This document shows, one piece after another, positions 25,036-32,922 of a stretch of 51,222 nucleotides of DNA. The translations under genes were made by a program, and so were the position numbers. Within the stretch, counting starts at the first letter, position 1, and each line of letters begins with the position of its first letter. Source of the stretch: a virus; the IMG/VR virus record IMGVR_UViG_3300032116_000297, positions 1 through 51,222 of that record. One strand, 5' to 3'. Under the pieces are notes generated by a model, which worked only from the letters and a program-made list of their open reading frames with translations, did not search any database and had not been told where the DNA came from.

Positions 25036-25661
25036 AAAAGGAAATAAGGATTATTGTAAGGAAAAATTCCTATTTGTTTAAAATTTAAACCCGTAAATTC
25101 ATAAATGATACCGTCTTCTTCTATCTGTTGTGAACCTTTGAATGCAATAGAACTAAAAGAATCTTGATCCATATGTAGAGAAGAACCTGCTTTTACTAAA
25201 TAAAGTTTTTCTGTATCATATATCCAGGAAGTTAAAAGACCTTTATAATTTGAATAGGTTTTAATTATGTCTCCTTTGTTCATGGAAAGGTGGTAAGGTA
25301 TAATAGACGAATCTACTTCAAATTCTTTATGATTACTAAAGTCAGTAAAATTTTGTATAATACCATTATGTGCTACAAAATTAAACCCAAAATTAAAAGG
25401 ATGGGTGGTACAATAATCAAAAGAAAGATTTTTAGAATTGGTTGGAGCGCGAGAATGAAAAAGATAATATATCGGAAATTCTTCTAAAGACTTTAATTCC
25501 TTTTTTAAATTTTCCAAAGTAAATGGAGATTCTTGTTTAGAAAGGTAAAAATGATTCTGAGTGAATACCAAAACACCAGAAGCAAAAGATCCTCTTTCTA
25601 AACCATCTATATAAAGTTGATGAGCTTTCTCCAAAGAAGGAGCACCACTAATATTACACAT
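25032..25661 (-). CDS. Class-II glutamine amidotransferase domain protein
   Basis: 209 aa starting MCNISGAPS. The start at 25661 is chosen because class-II amidotransferases use the Cys right after the initiator Met as nucleophile; an upstream in-frame ATG inside queC (25727) would bury it. Further catalytic-site motifs are HSRAPT (Arg71) and HNG (Asn99-Gly100), close to the positions in GlmS and PurF. The gene starts 4 nt after queC ends. In some phages and archaea this domain is fused to QueC (Gat-QueC) and supplies ammonia for an amidine on the 7-deazaguanine ring; here it is a separate gene. Confidence 0.82.
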   Translation of the reverse strand: MCNISGAPSLEKAHQLYIDGLERGSFASGVLVFTQNHFYLSKQESPFTLENLKKELKSLEEFPIYYLFHSRAPTNSKNLSFDYCTTHPFNFGFNFVAHNGIIQNFTDFSNHKEFEVDSSIIPYHLSMNKGDIIKTYSNYKGLLTSWIYDTEKLYLVKAGSSLHMDQDSFSSIAFKGSQQIEEDGIIYEFTGLNFKQIGIFPYNNPYFLL

Positions 25662-25665
25662 AATT

Positions 25666-26391
25666 TTATATTGAAATACAATTAAATTTTTGCCACGGTA
25701 TTTCTTTTGAATATGAAAGTGGATCAATCTTTTTAGCTTCTATAAATCCCTGAAGACGAGCCGAACAAGCAGGACAGGTACCACAACTTAAATCTTTTCC
25801 TTCATAACAAGTCCAAGTTTTATCAAATTGAACACTCAATGAAATTCCATATTCAATTATTTCTTTCTTAGACATTTTAACTAAAGGAGCTTGAATCTGA
25901 ACCTTATGAAGTCTGTTAAAAGCCAAACACTCATTAAGGCTATTTCTAAATTGAGATGTACCATCCCAATGCCCACTAGTATCATCAACCAAAGCAGCAC
26001 CATAAAAAACATCAGAGCAATCATTAGCTTCTGCATAAGAGGCTGCAATAGATAACATAATCATATTGCGATTAGGCACATGAGCTTTATTTTGAGCTTC
26101 TCCTATAACCTCTTTCATTTGAGGAACATTAATGTCTTTATTAGTTAAGGCTGAAGTAGGAGCTAATTGAGAAAGAAATTTTAAATCAACCACCACATGT
26201 TGTTTGATAGAGTTGCCTTCTCCTACACCTAAATTAGTAGTGTATTCTAAAGCCTTATCAATTTCTTTACGATGTCTTTGATTATAATCGTAAGTTAAAC
26301 AATAAAGTTCTTCATATTCTTTTAAACAATGATGAAGAACTACAGTGGAATCCATTCCAGAACTAAAAATAACTACACACTTTTTACTCAT
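25666..26391 (-). CDS. queC: 7-cyano-7-deazaguanine synthase QueC
   Basis: 241 aa. It has the PP-loop SSGMDST (residues 10-16), VPNRNMIMLSIAASYAEA (105-122), and the C-terminal zinc site Cys195, Cys203, Cys206, Cys209 (CGTCPAC). QueC converts 7-carboxy-7-deazaguanine to preQ0 using ATP and ammonia. PreQ0 feeds tRNA queuosine or, in phages, DNA modifications that block restriction. It is the first gene of the minus-strand operon. FolE, QueD, QueE and the DNA transglycosylase DpdA are not in this window. Confidence 0.93.
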   Translation of the reverse strand: MSKKCVVIFSSGMDSTVVLHHCLKEYEELYCLTYDYNQRHRKEIDKALEYTTNLGVGEGNSIKQHVVVDLKFLSQLAPTSALTNKDINVPQMKEVIGEAQNKAHVPNRNMIMLSIAASYAEANDCSDVFYGAALVDDTSGHWDGTSQFRNSLNECLAFNRLHKVQIQAPLVKMSKKEIIEYGISLSVQFDKTWTCYEGKDLSCGTCPACSARLQGFIEAKKIDPLSYSKEIPWQKFNCISI

Positions 26392-26435
26392 TGATAATTA
26401 ATATAAATGTTTTTTATTAAAATTCTACCTAAATG

Positions 26436-26443
26436 ATTAAATA
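26436..26443 (+). promoter_or_regulatory. Late promoter-like motif ATTAAATA
   Basis: ATTAAATA ends 12 nt before the ATG at 26456, in the gap divergent from queC. Confidence 0.35.
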
Positions 26444-26455
26444 ATATATAATTTT

Positions 26456-26839
26456 ATGGTATTTAAAGACTCTACTCTCCTCCAAGAAGCTTACATTTCA
26501 GCAGTTCAAAAAACTGTTAATGTTCCTTCTAGTGCTCCACAATTAGATGCAGAAGTTGATTCCCAAACAGAACCTGTTACTCTTTCTATTGGAAATGAAC
26601 CTGAACTGAAACAAGATTGTGGTTGTGGAGGAGCAGAAGAAGAGAGTGAAGAAAATTATATGGTAATGGCTAATTTGTTTTCACTTTTTAGTAATGCTAA
26701 AAAATTACATAGTTATGTAATGAATGGTATTAATGTAGAACCCTGGATGCAACAAAAAATTGCGGTTTGTGCAGATAATCTTGAAGCTGTTACTCGTTCT
26801 ATCAATTACGACGCTGCTAAAGCAGGTATGTGTGATTAA
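26456..26839 (+). CDS. Unknown phage protein with CGCGG motif
   Basis: 127 aa. Residues about 58-62 are a CGCGG cluster; a helical C-terminal half (MANLFSLFSNAKKLHSYVMNGINVEPWMQQKIAVCADNLE) resembles short helical proteins often found near T4-like structural genes. The N-terminal region is Ser/Pro-rich. It overlaps the convergent gene at 26836 by 4 nt. Function unknown. Confidence 0.6.
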   Translation: MVFKDSTLLQEAYISAVQKTVNVPSSAPQLDAEVDSQTEPVTLSIGNEPELKQDCGCGGAEEESEENYMVMANLFSLFSNAKKLHSYVMNGINVEPWMQQKIAVCADNLEAVTRSINYDAAKAGMCD

Positions 26840-27042
26840 TCGATAAAATCGTCAGTCGGTATAAAATGACGACTTCCTGTCTCAATACATTGGTCATAAA
26901 CATCATGAAGATGAGAAGCTAGATTGCGATCTGTCTTCATCATATACCCCAACAATGTATAAGCGGAATTAGAAATTCCATTAACATCTTTAAGGGTTTC
27001 TGTGATATATTGTTTTACCAATTCAACTGTTTCTTGATTCAT
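26836..27042 (-). CDS. Small helical protein
   Basis: 68 aa, predicted helical, starting MNQETVELVKQYI. No family recognised. It is downstream of two further small minus-strand genes. Confidence 0.55.
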   Translation of the reverse strand: MNQETVELVKQYITETLKDVNGISNSAYTLLGYMMKTDRNLASHLHDVYDQCIETGSRHFIPTDDFID

Positions 27043-27116
27043 ATTTTTGATTTGTTATATATTTTCGATTAGGTTTTGATTTTATTTTATTTTTTTATTT
27101 TGTCAATAAAAAAAAA

Positions 27117-27260
27117 TTATTTATAAACAAAGACACTCTTACCTTTTTTCTTTTTTACTTGTGATGTGCTTTTTTTACTAGTTTGCCATTGAATGGTGTC
27201 ATAGTTTTTGTCATATTCTGTTTTATTTACAGGTCTTGGTTTATCTCCTTTGCCGTTCAT
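27117..27260 (-). CDS. Small conserved phage protein (MNGKGDKPRPV)
   Basis: 47 aa, starting MNGKGDKPRPVNKTEYDKNY, a pattern that recurs in very small basic phage proteins of unknown function, which is why I call it despite its size. The C-terminus is Lys-rich (KKKKGK). Confidence 0.7.
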   Translation of the reverse strand: MNGKGDKPRPVNKTEYDKNYDTIQWQTSKKSTSQVKKKKGKSVFVYK

Positions 27261-27261
27261 A

Positions 27262-27486
27262 TTATTTTTTTAAAAGTAAGTATACTTCTTTTTTTTCAAA
27301 ATCAATCTTTTTCCCGATGTCTTCACATTGTTTTTCTAAAGATTTTAATTGGCCGTGTAAAAATGTTAAAACTTCACCATTATCTGTATCGTAAATCATT
27401 TCATTTATATAATTTGTTTTAAAGATAATTTTATCTAATTGTTCATTTAACCAATTAATTATTAGTGTATTTGTTTTTAAATTCAT
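27262..27486 (-). CDS. Small unknown protein
   Basis: 74 aa from the ATG at 27486 (an in-frame ATG at 27504 is an alternative). Predicted helical with a coiled-coil-like C-terminus (LKSLEKQCEDIGKKIDFEKKEV). It abuts the small gene at 27117-27260. Confidence 0.5.
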   Translation of the reverse strand: MNLKTNTLIINWLNEQLDKIIFKTNYINEMIYDTDNGEVLTFLHGQLKSLEKQCEDIGKKIDFEKKEVYLLLKK

Positions 27487-27534
27487 AAAGTAATTTAAAT
27501 GCATTTATAAAAATGGCAAATTGTACACAAAAAC

Positions 27535-27542
27535 ATTAAATA
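27535..27542 (+). promoter_or_regulatory. Late promoter-like motif ATTAAATA
   Basis: ATTAAATA ends 9 nt before the portal start at 27552. Confidence 0.45.
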
Positions 27543-27551
27543 ATACCAACA

Positions 27552-29408
27552 ATGATTTATAGACCTTATACCAACAATAATGCTGTTCCTGGTAATACGT
27601 TAGGCCCAGTTCAGGATCAAAGTTATCCTTCTACTTCTCTTTTAGGTGCTTTTGCTTCTAGGTTGCCTTACGCCTATACAATTTTAGATTCGATAATGTT
27701 AAGGAATCCAAAATTTAAAGATTTTAAAAACGCAGAACCTAAAAGAGAAGAGTTAATACAAGGAGAGTCTGTTTTTTATAATGAACCCAATTTTCAAGGA
27801 GGTGGGGGTGCGCCAGGTTCAATTATAGTTAATAAAGATTATCAATCATTTGTATATGCACAAATTGATAAAGACAAATCAAGAAGATTGTCTGATTATA
27901 GAAGAATGGCGGCGTATGCGGAATTATCAAATTGTATCGATGAAATTTGCGATGAATGTATAGTTAAAGATGAAAACGATAATATTGTAACTTTTAATCT
28001 TAGAGGCGAATATTCAAAAGAAGTTAAAGATAATATTGAAAAAGAATTTAAAAAATTTATTACGATTTTTGATTTAGAAGATAGAGGATGGGAATATTTT
28101 AGACAATTTTTAATTGACGGTGAACTTTTTTTTGAAAATATATTAGATCAAGATAAAAAGGATTTGGGTATTGTTGGTGTTATTTCTTTACCAACAGAGT
28201 TAATTAACCCCGTTTATCATAATGTCCAAAATGAGTTAATTAAAGGTTTTATTGTCCGTAAACTTATATCAGGTCCAACTAAATCAACTAATCAAAAAGA
28301 TCAAGAAGAACTTTTCTTTTTAAATAAAGCCCAAGTCACTTATATTCATTCTAATATCTGGAATGAATTTAAAAATATTAGATTACCTTTTATTCAAAAT
28401 TCAACGAGAGCTTACAGACAATTGTCTCTCATTGAAGATTCTGTTGTCATTTATCGGTTAGTAAGAGCCCCCGAACGTTTAAAGTTTAAAGTTTACACAG
28501 GAAACATGCCTGCTCCTAAAGCTGAGGCTTATTTAAAAAGACTGATGCAAAGTTATTGGTCAAAAAAGAATTATGATTCTCAACAAGACGGAGGAAAAAT
28601 GACAAATGTTTATGATCCTCAATCCATGTTGGATTCGTATTGGTTTACTAAAGATGCACAAGGTAATGGTACAGATGTGGAGACTTTGCCTGCTGGTGGT
28701 AATTTAGGAGAAATTAAAGATTTAGATTATTTTCTTAAAAAATTATATGAATCTTTAAAAGTTCCTATTTCTAGATTTTTAACTTCAGATACCCCATTTA
28801 AAGATGGAGCTGAAATTACAAGAGATGAATTAAGGTTTGCTAAATTTATTATGAGAATCCAACGCCAAATGGCAATGGGTATACGTGATACATTTATTTC
28901 TCATTTAAAAATTAAAGGATTGTGGAAACAATTTAAAATAAAACAACGTTCCGTACAACTTGAATTTAATATTCCTACAAGTTTTATGGCGATGAGGGAT
29001 CAACAATTATTAGATTTAAAATTTGATAATTTCCTTAAAATTACCGGAAATAGTTCTGTTTCTACTTCTTATGCTCAAAAATACTTTTTAGGTATGACTG
29101 ACGACCTCATGAAAGAAAATAGAGCTTGGTTACAAAAAGATGCTGCTTTTCGTTGGGAATTGTCACAAATTGAAGGATCAGGTCCTAATTGGAGAGAACA
29201 AGCAGCTGCAGCTGCTGGGGTTAGTGCAGGTGAAGAAGGTGAATCTACACCCACTACCTCTGGAGGTGGTGGAGAAGCAGGTGGCGGGGAAATTCCTTCA
29301 TTTGGTGGTAGTGCACCAGCATCTGAAATCGCAACTCCAGAACAAACAGGAACACCACCTGAAACTCCAACAGAAACCACACCAGAAACAGAGACGCCTC
29401 CAGCTTAA
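27552..29408 (+). CDS. 20: Portal vertex protein, T4 gp20-like
   Basis: 618 aa. The conserved portal core includes DYRRMAAYAELSNCIDEICDE (about residues 114-134), FRQFLIDGELFFENILD and SLPTELINPVYH, all typical of T4 gp20. The dodecameric portal is the head's DNA channel and the docking site for terminase and neck. The last 75 residues are a Gly/Pro/Thr/Glu-rich low-complexity tail (TPPETPTETTPETETPPA) not present in T4 gp20. In T4 the portal gene lies just before 21; here it is about 27 kb away. Confidence 0.95.
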   Translation: MIYRPYTNNNAVPGNTLGPVQDQSYPSTSLLGAFASRLPYAYTILDSIMLRNPKFKDFKNAEPKREELIQGESVFYNEPNFQGGGGAPGSIIVNKDYQSFVYAQIDKDKSRRLSDYRRMAAYAELSNCIDEICDECIVKDENDNIVTFNLRGEYSKEVKDNIEKEFKKFITIFDLEDRGWEYFRQFLIDGELFFENILDQDKKDLGIVGVISLPTELINPVYHNVQNELIKGFIVRKLISGPTKSTNQKDQEELFFLNKAQVTYIHSNIWNEFKNIRLPFIQNSTRAYRQLSLIEDSVVIYRLVRAPERLKFKVYTGNMPAPKAEAYLKRLMQSYWSKKNYDSQQDGGKMTNVYDPQSMLDSYWFTKDAQGNGTDVETLPAGGNLGEIKDLDYFLKKLYESLKVPISRFLTSDTPFKDGAEITRDELRFAKFIMRIQRQMAMGIRDTFISHLKIKGLWKQFKIKQRSVQLEFNIPTSFMAMRDQQLLDLKFDNFLKITGNSSVSTSYAQKYFLGMTDDLMKENRAWLQKDAAFRWELSQIEGSGPNWREQAAAAAGVSAGEEGESTPTTSGGGGEAGGGEIPSFGGSAPASEIATPEQTGTPPETPTETTPETETPPA

Positions 29409-29440
29409 AACTAACAATTTTTAATAATTGTAATAGTAAT

Positions 29441-29448
29441 AATAAATA
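29441..29448 (+). promoter_or_regulatory. Late promoter motif AATAAATA
   Basis: AATAAATA ends exactly 6 nt before the ATG at 29455. Confidence 0.55.
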
Positions 29449-29454
29449 TAAAAT

Positions 29455-31317
29455 ATGGCGGATCTTAAAATTTCAGAATTACCAGAATTAGTAATACCGC
29501 TCAATATCGATGTAATTCCTATAGCTTCAGAAAATACTACCAAAAAAATAACGGTAGATAATTTAATTCAAGCATTTGTTAAAGCAACTTCTGCAGACTG
29601 GGCAAATATTAATAATTTGTCTTTGCCTATAGAAATTCCCGTAAATGTTAGTAATAATGAGACTACAGTATTAACAACAGGCAATTCAAAGATTACTTTA
29701 CGATTACCCCAAGATATAACTCTTTTAGAGGTTAAAGCTAGTTTAACCACAGCAAGTTCGTCAGGCAATGTAATTGTTGACATTAATAAAAATGGATCAA
29801 CCGTTCTTTCTTCTAAAATTACAATAGAAGTTGGTGAGAAAACATCAAAAACAGCCACAACCTTACCTGTAATTTCAAACCCTTATTTAGAAAATGATGA
29901 TGAAATTACAATTGACGTAGACTCTGCTGGTAGTAATGCAACCGGCCTTAAAGTTTGGTTGATAGGAACAAGACAAATAATAGCATTACCGCCTATCACA
30001 CCTCCAATAAGCCCTACTCCGACTTCGACACCCCCAATAAGCTTTACTCCGACCCCTACACAGACTCCCACCCCAACAACGATACCTACTGCAATTTTCA
30101 CATTAGGACCTGGGGATTGGAATGGTTCTTATTACTATTCTGAAAACGGACCTCAACAAATAAGCATGTTTGCCACCGGATCAAACGATAGGGCTTATTT
30201 CTACAATTCTTGGGGTGGCATTTTAAGCTATACTAATACCCAAGTAGTTGTTAATGGTGTCGCTAGAGCTAGTATCTCGCACACCACAGACAGAATTGGT
30301 CAGCAATTTGGATATAGTATTTCGGGATCTTCTGTTCAAGCATTTGGTACATTAAACGGTGGTGTTGTTTATCTGACAATATCAGAACCAGGAGTGACTC
30401 CTACAGTAACACCAACAATTACTCAAACTCCATTTAATACTCCTAATTCCACTCCTACCAGAACTCCGACACAAACACCAACAGCCACTCCTACTAGAAC
30501 TCCGACACAAACACCGTCAATAACTCCTACTAGAACACCAACTCCAACACCAACTCCATCTGTAACACCAAACCCAGTTAGTGCGTTATTTGTTTTAGGA
30601 CCAGGGGATTGGAATGGTTCTTATTACTATTCTGAAAATGGATCTCAACAAATAAGCATGGTTACTACAGGTGTTGATGACAGGGCTTATTTTTATAATA
30701 ACTGGAGCGGTGGGTTAAGTTACACCAATACTCAAGTGGTTGTAAATGGAACACCAAGAGCTAGTATCTCCCACACCACAGACAGAATTGGTCAGCAATT
30801 TGCATTCAGTATTACAGGGTCTTCTGCTCAAGCATTTGGAACATTAAACGGTGGTGTTGTTTATCTGACAATATCAGAACCGGGAGTGACTCCTACAGTA
30901 ACACCAACAATCACTCAAACTCCAACAATATCTTTAACTCCTAGTGTCACACCAACAAAGTTTTCGACACCAACTCCAACACCCACAATCACCCCTTCTA
31001 TAACCCCAACTAATGTTACAGGTGCTACTTTTGTTTTAGGGCCTGGGGATTGGAATGGTTCTTATTACTATTCTGAAAATGGATCTCAACAAATAAGTAT
31101 GGTTGCAACTGGAGTTGATGATAAAATTTACCTATACAACAACTGGGGTGGTGGATTAAGTTACACCAATACTCAAGTGGTTGTAAATGGAACACCAAGA
31201 GCTAGTATCTCGCACACCACAGACAGAATTGGTCAGCAATTTGGATATAGTATTACAGGATCCATTGCACAAACTACAGGAACATTAAACGGTGGTGTTG
31301 TTAACTTGACAATATAA
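29455..31317 (+). CDS. Surface/fibre protein with three 97-residue repeats and Thr/Pro linkers
   Basis: 620 aa. The N-terminus (MADLKISELPEL) is a common start of phage fibre and structural proteins, followed by a beta-rich domain to about residue 175. Three near-identical 97-residue modules, each opening with FxLGPGDWNGSYYYSENG and ending GTLNGGVV(Y/N)LTI, lie at 30091-30381, 30583-30873 and 31024-31314. They are joined by Thr/Pro-rich linkers of 50-65 residues. The pattern is that of an exposed multi-domain adhesin or decoration protein with stiff, possibly glycosylated stalks. Ligand and location unknown. Confidence 0.72.
   Translation: MADLKISELPELVIPLNIDVIPIASENTTKKITVDNLIQAFVKATSADWANINNLSLPIEIPVNVSNNETTVLTTGNSKITLRLPQDITLLEVKASLTTASSSGNVIVDINKNGSTVLSSKITIEVGEKTSKTATTLPVISNPYLENDDEITIDVDSAGSNATGLKVWLIGTRQIIALPPITPPISPTPTSTPPISFTPTPTQTPTPTTIPTAIFTLGPGDWNGSYYYSENGPQQISMFATGSNDRAYFYNSWGGILSYTNTQVVVNGVARASISHTTDRIGQQFGYSISGSSVQAFGTLNGGVVYLTISEPGVTPTVTPTITQTPFNTPNSTPTRTPTQTPTATPTRTPTQTPSITPTRTPTPTPTPSVTPNPVSALFVLGPGDWNGSYYYSENGSQQISMVTTGVDDRAYFYNNWSGGLSYTNTQVVVNGTPRASISHTTDRIGQQFAFSITGSSAQAFGTLNGGVVYLTISEPGVTPTVTPTITQTPTISLTPSVTPTKFSTPTPTPTITPSITPTNVTGATFVLGPGDWNGSYYYSENGSQQISMVATGVDDKIYLYNNWGGGLSYTNTQVVVNGTPRASISHTTDRIGQQFGYSITGSIAQTTGTLNGGVVNLTI
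30091..31314 (+). repeat. Three 291-bp protein-module repeats
   Basis: Units at 30091-30381, 30583-30873 and 31024-31314, all exactly 291 bp and in frame. Long stretches are identical at DNA level, so the duplication is recent or maintained by gene conversion. Confidence 0.85.
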
Positions 31318-31335
31318 CTATATGTTAAAAAATTT

Positions 31336-31343
31336 AATAAATA
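31336..31343 (+). promoter_or_regulatory. Late promoter motif AATAAATA
   Basis: AATAAATA ends 10 nt before the ATG at 31354. Confidence 0.5.
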
Positions 31344-31353
31344 AAACAGTACT

Positions 31354-32916
31354 ATGAATATTTACGGCAACCCAACAACAGGCATTTTTAATATAGTCGA
31401 ATTTTTTAATAGTACCCCTGTTAATGTAAATACTTACTATTCTAGTTTGTGTTCAGTACAGCAACCCTCTAACAGTCGACAAGTGTTGTGGGTAGTTAAA
31501 CCAAATGACTTCATTCCTGCTTTTACTCAATTTATTCCTGGTTCTGGATATATTATACAAGCTAAAGAAAATTTTGTTATACCTGAAGACAGTGAAGCTC
31601 CTGGAGTTTTTTCTTTAACATTGCCAGGTTCACCAAGTACTGGTCTATTTTCTATTTTTGAATATCCCTTTGATGCCCCTGTTAATGTAAATACTTACTA
31701 TTCTAGTTTGTGTTCAGTGCAACAAACGTCCAATAGTGGACAAGTATTATGGGTTGTGAAACCTGGAGATTTCATTCCAGCATTCACCCAATTCACCCCA
31801 GGTTCTGGATATGTTGTTCAAGTTAAAGAAAATTTTACAATTGTAGGAAATCCTGTTACTCCTACTCCCACCCCAACAGTAACACCTACAATTACTCCTA
31901 CCCCGACAGTAACACCTACAATTACTCTTACCCCAGAAGTAACACCTACAATTACTCCGACTAATACTGTAACTCCGAGTATCACTCCGACTAATACAAT
32001 AACTCCGAGTATCACTCCGACTAATACAGTAACTCCGAGTATCACTCCGACAATAACTCCAACTGAATCTGAGACTCCTACCCCAACTCCAACAGAGACG
32101 CAAACTCCAACCCCAACAGTTACACCAACAGTAACAGAAACACAAGGTAATACTCCAACTCCTACAAGAACACCTACCTCTACTCCTTTACCTGATCCTG
32201 GAGTTGAATCCTTTGCTATCCAAGTTGATACCTTTGTAACAGCTACTCCAACTCCAACAAGAACCCCTACTCCTACTAGGACACCAACAAAGACTCCTAC
32301 CCCTACCAGAACCCCTACTAGGACTCCAACTAATACAGTAACACCAAGTATTACTCCGACTAATACTGTAACACCAAGTATTACTCCAACTAATACAGTA
32401 ACACCAAGTATTACTCCAACTATATCTTTAACTCCTAGTAACACTCCAACAGTAACTCAAACACCTAGTATTACACCTACTAATACAGTTACAGTAACTC
32501 CAACAATAACTCCAACAGTTACTCTAACACCAAGTATTACTCCAACACCAAGTATTACTCCAACTATAACAGGTACACCTTCAGTAACTTTTGATACCAC
32601 TGTAACACTTCCAGCTACTTCGCCTAACACAGCGACTGGTCCTGGTGCTTTAGGTATAACAATTTTAGGATCTCCTTCTTCACTAACAGGTTCACTCTCT
32701 TATAATACAAGAACGGGTGTACCACAACCAACACCAGAAACGATATTCTTACGCACAGCTGGGGCTAATAGAATTAAGTGTACTTTAGATCCTTCTTATT
32801 CAAACAACAATACAATATTCTCTGTAACTATTAGCGGCACAACTTACTCAACCAAAAACTTCGGACAAAAGGTAGATTACGGTAATGGTACATATTATAT
32901 AGATGTTGATTTATAA
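31354..32916 (+). CDS. Thr/Pro mucin-like surface protein
   Basis: 520 aa. Two N-terminal modules of about 85 residues share [14 protein letters not shown], [18 protein letters not shown] and PGSGY; a stretch of over 40 bp is identical in the DNA (31416-31458 and 31676-31718). A Thr/Pro repeat stalk (residues about 170-405, TPTITPT units) follows, interrupted by an 18-residue cassette [18 protein letters not shown] at 32188-32241. The last 110 residues form a separate beta-rich domain. No signal peptide is present, so export would be as part of the virion. Probably a fibre or adhesin; function inferred. Confidence 0.68.
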   Translation: MNIYGNPTTGIFNIVEFFNSTPVNVNTYYSSLCSVQQPSNSRQVLWVVKPNDFIPAFTQFIPGSGYIIQAKENFVIPEDSEAPGVFSLTLPGSPSTGLFSIFEYPFDAPVNVNTYYSSLCSVQQTSNSGQVLWVVKPGDFIPAFTQFTPGSGYVVQVKENFTIVGNPVTPTPTPTVTPTITPTPTVTPTITLTPEVTPTITPTNTVTPSITPTNTITPSITPTNTVTPSITPTITPTESETPTPTPTETQTPTPTVTPTVTETQGNTPTPTRTPTSTPLPDPGVESFAIQVDTFVTATPTPTRTPTPTRTPTKTPTPTRTPTRTPTNTVTPSITPTNTVTPSITPTNTVTPSITPTISLTPSNTPTVTQTPSITPTNTVTVTPTITPTVTLTPSITPTPSITPTITGTPSVTFDTTVTLPATSPNTATGPGALGITILGSPSSLTGSLSYNTRTGVPQPTPETIFLRTAGANRIKCTLDPSYSNNNTIFSVTISGTTYSTKNFGQKVDYGNGTYYIDVDL

Positions 32917-32922
32917 TTTATT

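Noticed and set aside
25662-25727. Longer amidotransferase frame starting inside queC
   Set aside because: It would add 22 residues before the catalytic Cys, which must be N-terminal in class-II amidotransferases.
27043-27116. AT-rich gap checked for tRNA, ncRNA or terminator
   Set aside because: It contains only A and T runs with no cloverleaf and no stable stem.
29075-29380. Minus-strand open frame antisense to the portal C-terminus
   Set aside because: It mirrors the low-complexity Pro/Gly/Thr tail of the portal gene, which has firm homology in its own frame.
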